Notes under the pieces: model-generated
Told to the model about the DNA's origin: nothing
What the model saw: only the letters and a program-made list of their open reading frames with translations
Database searches by the model: none
Made by a program: the position numbers and the translations under genes
Part shown: positions 22,650 through 33,300 of the stretch, in pieces
How positions within the stretch are numbered: position 1 is the first letter of the stretch
How the letters are laid out: each line of letters opens with the position of its first letter
Origin: Atopsyche davidsoni
Taxonomy: Eukaryota > Arthropoda > Insecta > Trichoptera > Hydrobiosidae
Assembly: GCA_022113835.1 (NCBI GenBank)
Contig: JAILWY010000015.1
Span: 9,524,501-9,588,500 of the forward strand
Direction of reading: 5' to 3'
Length of the DNA: 64,000 nucleotides

Positions 22650-23880
22650 ACTATAGAGACTACTAACACACACGCACTCATATATTATATACATATATAA
22701 AAATTAAATACTCCGTAGTAAAAAAAATATATAAATGACCTAATGACAGGAGAAGCACCTGCATGGCGAAAGCGCTCACGATCAAATCTTAATATGATCT
22801 TCCTTCAAAAAAATCCATAAACTAAACATACTGATGTTAATATTATATTTACACAAAATAAAATATTAGGATAAGAAATGCAATATTTTATTTTATTAAC
22901 ATTTTTTATAAAATTTTAAATGGAAAAATGAAATAAAAGAATTAATTGCAAAGGTCAAATAAACCACAATTGAGGCGTTTTTTCCATTGCGAATTTCTTC
23001 GTGGTAAAAAGTCTTTTTAGGCATTAATTTTAATGAATCAGATAGTATGTAAAAAAATTCGTTTATGCATAAATAATAGTAAAATTTACAACCCCTGAAA
23101 GTAGAGTCACCTCCACGACCTGACACCTTTGAGTGCGCCGCCGCTTGCATTCCTTCAGTGCGATATTAATGATTGTCCAGCGCCTATCGCGGGACATGAA
23201 TCCTCGACAGCCTCCGAGGCAGCTGGAGGCGCCTGAAACTGAAAAAAAATACCAAGTCGGTCTGAAAACCTTTTATTTACACTCAATTTAAACGAAAGAG
23301 TTTAAATAAAAATAAAGATCTATATGAACTACAACAATTTATCGCATAACATACTAAGTTGTATAGTATATTTAAAAAGTGTTTTGGGCAACATTCAAAC
23401 GAATCAATGATCATAACAGGTAAATACATCAAGTACAGGTTAATCGTATTTCAATAATTATTTTATTTACACCTAAAACGGCACACAAGACAAATTTTAT
23501 ATTAAATTATATTAAAATCTTGCATAGTTTTTTATATAAACCTGTAACTCTATACTGAACTGATGTAACTGTTTGGGGAAACTAGTATTGTAAAATATAG
23601 GAAATGACGTGTGTATTTTTTGAGCGTGTGGTTAATATTTTAAATAATCTACAAACATAAATGTCAGTTGATAGACAATTAAGGAATCATGTTATTTACA
23701 AATTGAGGATGGAAATAGATGAGGTTTTCTATAAAAAACAATAATTAATGAAATCTAAGAAAAGGATGCTGGAATAATTAAATTTGTGATAATGTATAAT
23801 TAATAATTTAGATAAATAGCAATATTTGATATACGTTATAATTTACATAGTTTTAAATAGCGTCAAACGGTGAGTAAGCT
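22650..23880. other. AT-rich intron
   Basis: One balanced patch at 23090-23240 (CTCCGAGGCAGCTGGAGGCG) interrupts AT-rich sequence. No repeat family or gene was recognised. Confidence 0.5.
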
Positions 23881-23889
23881 AATAGCTTC

Positions 23890-24410
23890 TTCTTTTTCAT
23901 TGCTTTTAAGGCCAAGCTAAAAAAGCACGCGAATTCGAAGGACGCTGTTGACTAATTCACGTTCAGTTATCGGTTTTGTTGCAGAATGTGTCTACAACTG
24001 AGTTGATAAAATCAAACACTGAGCTAGTCTACAGCATATTCTTTTTCATTGCTATGTAGGCAAAACTATGACAAAAAAAACAGCGCAAAATAATAGCATG
24101 CTATTGAATAGTCACGGTCTGGTTGTTGCGTGTGTTGCAGCGCGTGTAGACGTCTTAATTAAATGAATTTAGACTTATCAGTGAATAAGGTCGTATATTC
24201 TATTTTACGCTGTTTTAAAGGCAAAACAAGAGCACGCTATTGGATAGTCATCGTTTGGTTGTCGAGTGTGTTGCAGCGCGTGTAGACATCTTAATTGACT
24301 AATCAGTGAATTAGCTCGTTTATTCTATTTTGTGCTGTTTTATAGGCAAAACAAGAGCACGCTATTGGACGATCACAGCTCTGTAGTCGAGACCGTTGCA
24401 GTGTTATTGT
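23890..24410. repeat. Tandem array of family C units (four copies)
   Basis: Units start at TTCTTTTTCATTGC-like sequence at 23890, 24039, 24198 and 24323, giving periods of 149, 159 and 125 bp. Each carries the GCAAAAC...GCTATTG block and then the GTTCAGTTATCGG / TTGGTTGTCGAGTG core with GTTGCAGCGCGTGTAGAC. This is a MITE that became a local tandem repeat, directly beside a Sox-site island. Confidence 0.75.
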
Positions 24411-24740
24411 TGCGGGCGGGGGCAGTCTGAAGCGACGAGCGACAGAGACAATGCGCCGCAAGACAATGCTTTCCTATTGTCTCCCGAGCGGGGCCCGCCC
24501 CCCGCCCCTGCCCCCGCCCCCTGCCCCCGCCCCAGCCTCCTCCCCCGCCCCCGCCCCCGCCCCCTCCCCCTCCCCCCGACAGGTGTGCGCCGGCGCGGCT
24601 GGAACAAAAGAGCCGCGAGGCCGGAGCGCGGGCATAGGTGTGCGGCACACGTGGGCGCAGCGCTCCGGTTTTAATTGCCTCACTTGCCACGTGACGGAAT
24701 TAGAAAGTCGGCTCTGTCATTTCGGAGACAATGATGCGTT
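24397..24740. promoter_or_regulatory. GC-rich island with SOX cores and a C-rich tract
   Basis: ATTGT (24406-24410), ACAATG (24448-24453), ACAATG (24463-24468), the 12-mer ATTGTCTCCCGA (24476-24487) and ACAATG (24728-24733) surround a run of CCCCGCCCC-type sequence at 24490-24580. That run could form a G-quadruplex on the minus strand. Overlapping open frames encode only Pro/Ala/Gly/Arg low complexity and are not genes. Confidence 0.45.
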
Positions 24741-24893
24741 AGTGTGACCGGGAATAAACGCAGACCGCGTTGTTTTTTTAAAACTAGATCCTACCTCATC
24801 ACGAATAAAAATATTCTCAATCTTGTAGCCGTTACGGTATGTTTAGATATTGAGCACTGCGGTACAATCGCGGACAGCACGCCGCCCTTAGAT

Positions 24894-25261
24894 CAGTGCT
24901 TCTCAAAGTGGTCCCTGGGATCATTCAGGGGGTCCTTAGAAAATTTAAATCGATTTGGGGGTCCCTGAACAATTTAATATATAATAAGAAAATTGTGACA
25001 CATTTTTATTAATATGGACGTTAAAATAAATAGCAATGAATACATTATTAGCGATTTTTACGTCCTAAGTAAAATATAAATATAGACAGGTGCATAAAAT
25101 ACAAGTAATAACAGGCATCGCGGTGTCAGGTAGGTTAATACAGTCGATACTTGCACCAACTAGTGTATAATATGAATTTATGTAGGTTTCCACCCAGGGG
25201 CCGTAGGCAAGTTTTGACTATGAAAGGGGGTCCGTGGGCCAAAATAGTTTGTGAGCCACTG
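24894..25261. mobile_element. hAT-type MITE, complete, with 8-bp target duplication
   Basis: CAGTGCTTCTCAAAGTGG at the left end and GTTTGTGAGCCACTG at the right end are hAT-style terminal inverted repeats (about 12 of 16 match). The element is 368 bp and flanked by perfect CCTTAGAT duplications at 24886-24893 and 25262-25269. It has no coding capacity and was presumably moved by a hAT transposase in trans. Confidence 0.92.
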
Positions 25262-25439
25262 CCTTAGATGATATTAATCTTGTATCCGATTCAGTCAAAC
25301 TAGACTGCTTTGGATGCAGTCAACACGACAGCACACCGCGGTTCGTCGTTTTTCCGATGCAGAAATCTGAAGTCATAAAAAATGTTACCACTCGGTCAAT
25401 TATATTTGTGTGAATATGGAGTATTACAAATGAAGCTAG

Positions 25440-25745
25440 ACGGCCGTGGATGCTGTCCCGGAGAGCAGGCCGCGGCTCCACACCCAGAGCGCACAATGGC
25501 GGAGCGGCGGCGCGACTTACGCCGTTGCGTGGCGGGAAGGCGCGGGCCATTGTTATCGCGGACAATGGGCGCGGGGGGCGGGGAGGGGCGCGGGGAGGGG
25601 AGAGGGGGGAGGCGCGCTATTGGCGACGGCTCGGCTCGAGAAGGGCGCAAGTCGCGCGCGGTTTTCCATTGTTGCGATTTGGGCCGCCGCATTGGGCGCG
25701 CCGTGCGCACGCCGGCTCTGTGCGCAGAAGCTGTATCTATTTTAA
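25440..25745. promoter_or_regulatory. GC-rich island with inverted SOX pair
   Basis: ACAATG (25493-25498), CATTGT (25548-25553) facing ACAATG (25562-25567), and CATTGT (25667-25672) lie in a strongly GC-rich block with a G-rich run at 25573-25612. The middle pair is flanked by C and G to make CCATTGT...ACAATGG, separated by 8 bp. The overlapping open frames on both strands are Gly/Arg/Ala low complexity. Confidence 0.48.
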
Positions 25746-26114
25746 TAAAAAAATTAAATTGGCTTCTTTTATTCTTCATTAATTAAATTCTTTTATTTTT
25801 CGTCGTGGAAATTTACAGTAGTTCGTTGAATGATGCGTGGCTATCCCCCTGATCCCGCGCGCAGTATGCGGGGCTTGCAATGTGCTACTGAGGTGGTAGC
25901 GTGCATAGCTTTATTTATTTACATTATTGTGTTAGGCAGGTAAAATAAGTGAAAAAAACTTACCTAACCTAACCCTTAGTTTTTATCCCTCGCTCTTTGA
26001 ACCCGCTACGACAAAATTGACAACAAAATCGTCTAGTCTAGTGTATTTGGCTTTATCGGCGAAACAGGAAGATTTTCCTTCGGTGCCTTCAAAATGACTG
26101 GGTGACTTGTGTCA

Positions 26115-26388
26115 CCGTGGGGTTATGTTTGGGGTTGTGTTTGGGGTTGGGTGGGTGGAGGAATGAACTCGAAGAAGGTGTTTGGAACTAAGTGGGTGGA
26201 GATTTGGAAGAAGTGTGCGAGTTCGATGATGACCTTTTGGATCGTTTTGGTGTTGGTGTCCGTGGAGCTGGGCATTTTGGATGAACCACGGGGCATTGAG
26301 TGCCTAGCGGAGTATTTTTTGTAGAGGCTTGTTTTTCTCAGATGGGATATATCCCCAGATGGAGCAGGCGTAAGTGAGACAACAAAAA
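26115..26388 (-). pseudogene. Non-LTR retrotransposon (Jockey-like) reverse transcriptase remnant
   Basis: On the minus strand the sequence reads CLTYACSIWGYIPSEKN, then LQKILR, a stop, ALNAPWFIQNAQLH, and after a frameshift TIQKVIIELAHFF. This order matches the end of Jockey-clade reverse transcriptases, where LTYA-P-WG is followed by Q..QN..LR, NAPWF.RN..LH and a helical tail. One stop and one frameshift show it is dead. Only about 90 codons remain and the endonuclease and catalytic palm are absent. The clade assignment is from memory of the motif order. The plus strand of the same region is G/T-rich, with five G-runs at 26119-26155. Confidence 0.6.
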
Positions 26389-27269
26389 CGTAAGTAACCT
26401 TATTCCCTACTAGCTTTATTTTGATGAAATTGCTTTAGTAAACAACGCAAGTGAGGACACTTTTGGCCAATTATATTTCCACGTGCACATAGTTGCCGAC
26501 TCTTCGCTCACCTGGGAAGATGCGCTCGTTTCCACAACAACCACCTCTCATGGCATTTAAATCCCATAAGACCGCCCCAGTACCGCGACCTAAATATAAT
26601 ATAAATAAAAAACGCTGCGTAGCACTATAGAATCGTGCATCTCTGATTACAACGTCTGCCAAATACATCGAATAAATTTAATGGGTTATGCTGATTACTT
26701 AATTCGAAAATAATTATTAATTATATAAAGTCCGTACACATAATTAATTCGCGTTTTAATAAGACCCACCGCGAATCGTTGCAGTTTATTATGTTTCAAC
26801 ATTAATTTGCAATCACGCCAAAGCCATAAAAGAAAGCATAATGTTTTTTTTCCTCTCCGGTGGTACCAACCTCACCACCTTGTTGATTAGTCCGGCACGG
26901 ACTGCAGCCGGTTTCTTCAAAGGCAATACAAGCAGGGCTACCAACCAAATGACAGCACAATCATAATAAATATGAGGAACTCAACGGGTAGATTATAAAA
27001 TCACGCTAAACGCACTCACTGTTATATGCTTATACCAGAATACCGGCTGGAATAATAAAAAATAGATGTTTTTACTAGATTTAATCTAATTCTTTGTATT
27101 TGAAGAGTATTTGTACTTTAAAAATAAATAAAATATATATATATATATATTGCATCTTAGCTTATGCAAGTTAAACCAACGGCCAATAAAAAAAACAGAG
27201 ATCGATCAAAAAACAACCCGATCGAGACAATCACAAATCCTCCCACGTCCGCCTGGATTTCACAGCTGT

Positions 27270-27435
27270 TGAAGCCCTCTGCCCACGCTGCGACACAACC
27301 GACAACAGAAACGGTAACTACCCAATGGCGTCCACTTTTGTGTTGATCATATCGGCAAACCCAAAATATAAGGATGCTAGTGGGTAATTGAAAATCTGTT
27401 GTATTGTTGCGTGCGCAGCGGGCTTGAACAATCAC
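27270..27435. mobile_element. Family C MITE, short complete-looking copy
   Basis: GAAGCCCTCTGCCCACGCTG at the left and GTGCGCAGCGGGCTTGAAC at the right are inverted ends. GACACAACCGACAACAG and CTGTTGTATTGTTGC continue the inverted repeat, and the middle carries the family signature CCCAAAATATAAGG. Flanking sequence duplicates (CAATCACA.ATCCTCCCACGTCCGC at 27229-27253 and 27427-27451). Confidence 0.7.
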
Positions 27436-27479
27436 AGATCCTCCCACGTCCGCGTCGATTTTACTGCTATTTAGTTTCT

Positions 27480-27720
27480 CGGGTAGACAACCTCAGGTGT
27501 CGCCGGTTAGCAGCAGCAGGTAGTCACAGGTACCTGAGGAGTACTGTCGCTGGGTGAATAGACGCGGTAACAGGTCCGTACCACTCTGTCCAAGAATGTC
27601 GTCCCAACATCACCTGTTGCATTGCGCAAGTGCTGGCGGCCTAGCCGCGCGACGACCGACCGACCTGTGCTTTATATGTTCTGATACCGAAACAAGTCGG
27701 ATTAACAGGTAAACGAGGGT
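27480..27720. promoter_or_regulatory. Dense CAGGT/ACCTG cluster
   Basis: CAGGT or ACCTG cores occur at 27494, 27517, 27527, 27532, 27571, 27612, 27663 and 27706, eight in 218 bp. The CAGGTACCTG palindrome is at 27527-27536. Such clusters suit Zfh1/ZEB or Snail-family zinc fingers. A CAGCAGCAG|GTAGTC at 27511 superficially resembles a micro-exon end but lacks a pyrimidine tract. Confidence 0.4.
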
Positions 27721-27776
27721 GTGTATATTTGACCTTTCATTATTATTTGAGCACCACTCTTTTAGCAGCACATTTA

Positions 27777-27815
27777 GAGCCCCCTACACACGCTGCGACA
27801 CAACTGACAACTAGG
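27777..27815. mobile_element. Family C MITE terminus
   Basis: GAGCCCCCTACACACGCTGC followed by GACACAACTGACAAC is the family C end; the rest of the element was not identified. Confidence 0.55.
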
Positions 27816-28949
27816 CATGAGCGTCCTCTTTACTTGGGTTTGACGCAAATTGCGTCAATGTGTTAAGACTTGATATAAACATGATATCTTTAAGCCAGCT
27901 TTAATACCGAAATTTAACGTAGTATATACGAAAATATAGAAAAAAAATATCTGCTTAAATCTGCAAGCGTTATATAATGTAAAACGTTTGAATCTTGAAT
28001 TTAATAAAAATATGACAGAATTTGTCTTGCGAGACAGTGATTTTCAAAACACCGCGTTTAAGATTGTTTAATTTGCTGCGGTATTAACGACACACCTTGA
28101 TTCTTACTTAGTTTTAATCTCTTCAGTATGGTGAATAAGATTACAGGTAAGAAGATGCGATGGTGAGAATGAGCTGTGTGACGAGTCTATAAAAAGATAT
28201 TCATTTGTGTGAATTGACTGCTCCGGGAAAACAACACACAGAAATAGTCTCCGCGATTTCGAGATGAAAAAAAAACAGACGAGGTGATTAATCTTAAAGC
28301 AGGTGTGACAACTGTAACACGCGCGAGTAATTAAATTTCAATTTGTTAGTGTAAATGGTCTTAATTAAAATAAAACAAAGTTTCATATAAAGATACAATT
28401 TTTAGTGTATAAAGTATAATAAATCTTTAAAACAATTATATATACATATTTAATCACTTTGCATAGTAAAGGACTTTTGATACTGCTTTGGCAGAAAAAT
28501 GTACCTGAAAACACTATTAATAACATTGCACTGACTTCATAAGTTTTCACCACACCAACCCTATTTTTAAGAAATAAAATTTCCTTTGACTTAAAAATAA
28601 ATTGTTTTCAAATTAACACAAGCAGGCACAATTTCAATGAGATCAACTTGATAGGCTTCTGCTATGATATTTCATGGTATCATTGTTTTTGGCAAGTTTT
28701 GTTTTTGATGTTCTTTAGCCGTGACAGCGTCCTTACGTTCGTAACTACAAGTCTCGTATTTAGACCGCCACGCTATCAATCCATCGTGTCTTCAAAGTTT
28801 CCCATTACTGGCTAGCTCCGCGCTATAAATCATTTCAGCTTCATTCTCTTCTCGCATCCAGATAGCGCTGGCCCCAGTTGAGGTGATTTTAATATTCCTT
28901 GCAGTTTTCAAAGTGTTTTTTTTGTTGTTGTTGTTGTTTTTAATAATTA

Positions 28950-29110
28950 TAAGTAAGTCGCCGCCGGGCCGGGCCGGCTACCACGCGCAGCGGCCCCGAT
29001 AAAAATATCTCTTGAAGATCGCGGCTCCATTATCTCGGCTCATTATTCCAAACCCGACTCTTTAGTACATCGGACCTGCCAGTGGATCCAAACTTGAGGC
29101 TCGGGCATTT
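28950..29110. promoter_or_regulatory. GC-rich candidate regulatory island
   Basis: A (GTT)n run leads into GC-rich sequence with GCCGGGCCGGGCCGG and then a non-repeated block of balanced composition. No coding assignment. Confidence 0.25.
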
Positions 29111-29246
29111 AAATTTTTAAAATGATAAATAATATATAATCACTTTTTGTATATTGCAACACTAATAACAGCACTCAATTATATTAAATGAAAAATTGTT
29201 ATGAATAATCAAGATATTGTATAGCAACCAAAAGAGTATTTTTGGA

Positions 29247-29360
29247 TCAATCTTCATCAAGTGCCTTTCCTCAGAGGAGGTTGGCGACCATTTAACTGAA
29301 CATATGACTAGTTTCGACCAAATAGACTAGGACCTATTCTATTTGGTCGAAACTAGTCAT
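29247..29360 (+). mobile_element. Family A repeat fragment ending in a perfect foldback
   Basis: TCTTCATCAAGTGCCTTTCC through TTTAACTGAACAT is the family A start. It passes directly into a perfect 23-bp inverted repeat (29304-29326 and 29338-29360) with an 11-bp loop. Confidence 0.75.
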
Positions 29361-29419
29361 GCAAAAAAATATAATAAACTCAAAGTGAAGACAAGAACAC
29401 AAAATTACTTTTATCATTA

Positions 29420-29560
29420 TAATAATGGATCTTCACCAATCAAATGCCTTGTCCCTCAACAAGATGAACACATACTCATAGTAAGCCAGTGTTCATGGTT
29501 TTTCTATGTTCCCGGGTCCTTCTACAGTACGGGTCCTTCTTTTTGGATAATAAATTATAA
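29420..29560 (+). mobile_element. Family A repeat fragment, second copy
   Basis: ATGGATCTTCACCAATCAAA and CCTTGTCCCTCAACAAG recur at 51938-51975, and the following CAGTGTTCATGG block matches the long family A copies. Confidence 0.65.
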
Positions 29561-29739
29561 ATCAAGTATTTCTATCGCACCAAAAGAAAGCTCATGAAAT
29601 AAAGTCAATACAAGAATTTTTTTTTTTTTTAAATTCAGACGGAAAATAAAAGGTTAGGAAATAAAGCTGCATCAAGAAAGTATTTATACAAGAAAAATGA
29701 TTTTTTTCTTTTTCCGAAGGTTGAAGAGCGCAGAATTAC

Positions 29740-29900
29740 TCAATCTCGGGGCTATAAAGAGAGACGTTTAATAGTGGTGACGAAACGGCTACCATTCAAG
29801 CGGCCTGCTCGGCGGCTTCGGTAAATAACAGATTTATTGTGGTTCTCGTCGGAGCTGCGAGATCGCGGGGACGTTTTTTTTACTCGAAGCCAAGTCTTTT
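29740..29900. promoter_or_regulatory. Candidate non-coding island
   Basis: Mixed-composition unrepeated block with TTTATTGTGG near 29832. No further support. Confidence 0.2.
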
Positions 29901-30189
29901 TATGCAAAGCGCCGACGCTGCTAAACATACTAGAAATGCTGCGTTCGTTTAAGTATTGATGCTAGAGCCCTTGGTCCAGTATCATATATTAAATAGTTCA
30001 GGTAATCGATTAACTCTGAAATAACGTTTCCTAGTTTCTGAGAATGGGTTCCCGTTTTCAGTTGTCTTCCTTTCAAGTTGGCTATATAGTATATTTCTGA
30101 CAATTAAGTTCCCTATTTGATTTTGGGAAGTCCCCGGTAACTGGTGAATCCAAACGCATGCTACATGTTTCAGGTTTTTTAAAAACAAT

Positions 30190-32236
30190 TAACTTGGTGG
30201 CTGAACAGTGTATTCTTGACCAAGAGATTCTCGAATAAATCTCCGTCCTGATATCCGTCCATTTTAACAAGGAATTATTTGGATGACGCCTGTTTCTATA
30301 CAGTCGTTGGTTCAGCAATCAAACCGTTAAATATTGACCGCAAGGTAACCGGTTTGATCCTTATCCTGACAGATATCCTTCACAGATACTATTTGGTTTA
30401 CGCCTATTTCAAATTTTTAATTGTTTCAGGTTGTTCGCAGTTATTTTTTTATTACCATTGCATGTGTAGACGGAACATGTATTTTTATTATTGAAAAATG
30501 TTATTTTAAAGCTTTGCTAGATTTCGTAAAATATGCATAAATCTAATCCGATCCTAACAAGTTATCATTAAAATCTATCAAATAGCTTGAAACATGACTT
30601 TATAATTTATTATCTCTGTATAGACTGAATTCTCGATGTTTGTACGTCTTTCATAAATGAACACGCAAGATTTACACCCATGGCAATAAAATTACAGATT
30701 CATCGTTTCGTTTAAAATAGATGCAACCGGTTGTAAATAAACGCATATTAATGTATGCTTTTTAATATCAGAAGAGATATAAACTTTTACGTTTCCTTCC
30801 GTATCTGCTTGACTGGTTAAAAATTTAATTTTTTTATTTATTATTTCGTTACTAATTTGAGGTCCATCATTCTTGTGATATCTGTCGATAGGGATAGCTA
30901 ATTTACATTAATTATTTATGACGTCACATTTTTTTGTGTAATATACCTATGGTAACAACGTATCGTGGAAATTTAAAATTATGATTTCCTCCGTCAGGTG
31001 CTTCTCCTCAGAGAAGGCTAGCGAACATTTCACTGAGCATATACTCATGCTGAGCCAGTGTTCATAGTTTTCTATGGGGAAAATAGTGTAGTGATTCCTT
31101 TTTAATTACAAAGAATTTAAAAACATATTAATATTTTGTTAAAATACATTGATATCAAAAATATGCATTTATAAACATAAAATATTAATAGAAACTATAA
31201 ATTATTTTTCTATATATTTATTTCTATCCATTTTCTTACAGATTTATTAAAATAGATAAAACAAAATTTTATTTATTAAAAAATAACAAATATCAAAGCA
31301 TAATTTTACTATAAAAATAAATAGGGACTTTTATAAGCACAAATAAATTAAAAATATAAATCTATAAAAGCAGATACATTTTAAAATTTTTTTTTGCTCA
31401 ACGTTGTGTTTAAAAATTTTAATGTGAAATAAGTGTATTTTATTCTTTATTTGGTCAAATAATTTTTTTTTTAAATTTATTTATTACTTTGATAATTCAC
31501 GTTAACCTTCCACATAACGAATGTATTTTTTTCATTTATATTTCAATATGAATTTCAACAAGTATAATTATTTAAACTCTAACACGCGACAAAGTACAGA
31601 ACATTTAGTAACATATACAGAGTTCATCCCTTATAACGTAAAGGCACTACAACGTAGCGATAGCGCTAGCCGCGGTAAATTTTCATGAGCTCCACCCTTT
31701 TCCACCCCTTTCCACTCCTCCTCACCCAAGTTCTGCTCTGCTTGCACTTTTCTTGCAACTGCATCCCCCGCAGAAGGATAGATCCACCCGTAGTTGATGC
31801 TATAGTGAATTTGAAATGCACTTCGGCCTGTGATATTTATGGCTGATTAAAACATTTCATTTAAACTCAAATAAAATTAACATAATATATTTTTATGAAA
31901 ACGATACAGTTATGAAAACTTTGGCAAAACCCTTCATTATAAAAAAATATTTTGCGTAAATAACCTACAAACAAACTCAGTAATATAGTATATTGTATGA
32001 TTTCAATTTCTAATATATATATATGTGTATAAATATATAAACATTGGTTCATCAGAAGGCAACAAGGGTGGTCGTCGGTTTTCTGACCGGGGGTGTGTTT
32101 CCCACCACTTTACATTATTTTGTAGCGAATTCGTTTCAATTCCGTTGAATAACTGAGCGGCCGCTTTAACTGCGCCGTTACAGAAGCCTGACTCCTGAAA
32201 CTAGACGCGGCGGGTCTCGAATTCCAAACTGCATTA
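30190..32236. other. AT-rich intron
   Basis: Apart from the family A fragment at 30985, this is low-complexity AT-rich DNA with short open frames of no coding value. A small balanced patch lies at 31650-31800. Confidence 0.5.
30985..31105 (+). mobile_element. Family A repeat, truncated
   Basis: GTCAGGTGCTTCTCCTCAGAG, TTTCACTGAGCATATACTC and GCCAGTGTTCATAG follow in family order, then the copy ends. Confidence 0.75.
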
Positions 32237-32672
32237 TACAGGGCGATTCCAAACTTGTTGCTGCCTCTGTAATTCGTCATTTCTATTTATATAAAAATCA
32301 TTTAAAAAAAAAAACATTTGTCTTCATTACCATGAAAAGGAAAACTTTTGGAATAAAAAACCTAATTTAGTTGTGACTATATGAAAGAGACGTAAAAGCG
32401 GAAGTAGAGCAAAAAAACAATACGTTTAATTTTTCAAATAAAAACAAAAAGTTAACTTAAAAACTGAAATAGGGTCCCGAAATAATGATAACGTTAAAAA
32501 ATATATTTATTAAAAATGTTTTGAGAAACACTGGTAGAGTAAAATAACGATATTGTAGCTCTGTGGTCCTTCCTAACGGGCGGTCGTTACGCCGAGGCGA
32601 ATCCGCTCTCGTCTACCCCTTCCACCTAAAAGGATATTATAATGTAGGTACTTCATTTTGGACTACCCTGTA
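32237..32672. mobile_element. Tc1/mariner-type non-autonomous element
   Basis: TACAGGGCGATTCCAAAC at the left and CATTTTGGACTACCCTGTA at the right are inverted ends with TA at the borders. The element is 436 bp. No transposase remains inside. Confidence 0.6.
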
Positions 32673-33072
32673 CATGCTATCCTTCAAATAAATAAAACAT
32701 TAAAAACACAATCCATTATCTTGGGAAATGGTTTTTATTTGTGAGAATGAAAATTTTAGCTCTAAAATGTCACTAATTTGAATACCATATTTTTTTTACG
32801 AAATCCCATTAAAAAAGAGATCCAACGACAGTAGCTGAAAAAAACAATAATAAACATAAAAGCCTACTTTTTAACACAATAATGTCATAAGAATTTGAAT
32901 ATTTCCTTTTATGAAAAGCCGACACGTTAAAAAATACGTCCAAAAATAATTTATGAATAGATTATTACCACACAAGTGCATAAATTTTCGTTTAATTATC
33001 AAAAATCTTATCGTGAACTTTTACATGATTTTATCTGTTTTTATTCTTTCCGTTCTACTTAAAAAAACACAT

Positions 33073-33300
33073 TAAGCCCTCTTCACACGCTGCGACACAA
33101 CCGACAGCAGAAAAGTAATCAGCTAATATTGTCCCTTTATTTTGGGTATTTTTTTTATTTATTTTCGTCCAAATAAACAGTTATATTCGGTTGCGGTTCG
33201 GTTTTAGGTTTTAAACCATAAAAATCACCCAAAATAAAAGGGTGCTATTGGCTAATCGCAGATTAGATTATTGAGTTGGTCCCTTTTAACATTCTGTTGT
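33073..33300. mobile_element. Family C MITE copy
   Basis: AAGCCCTCTTCACACGCTGC plus GACACAACCGACAGCAG is the left end; CACCCAAAATAAAAGGGTGC and TATTGGCTAATCGCAG are the family's internal and right-side signatures. Confidence 0.65.

Noticed and set aside
23890..24410. CRISPR-like array
   Set aside because: Repeats are 125-159 bp units without short constant repeats and unique spacers; they are transposon-derived.
24373..24747. Several overlapping open frames on both strands of the GC island
   Set aside because: They are Pro/Gly/Ala/Arg low complexity from a C-rich tract; open frames in many phases at once reflect few AT-rich stop codons.
25382..25786. Overlapping 80-134-codon frames on both strands
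   Set aside because: Same composition effect in a GC-rich island, with no recognisable domain.
27505..27522. A 9-nt CAGCAGCAG micro-exon of SoxD encoding Gln-Gln-Gln
   Set aside because: It is bordered by TTAG and GTAGTC, but there is no pyrimidine tract and the site lies in a CAGGT cluster; no evidence of splicing.
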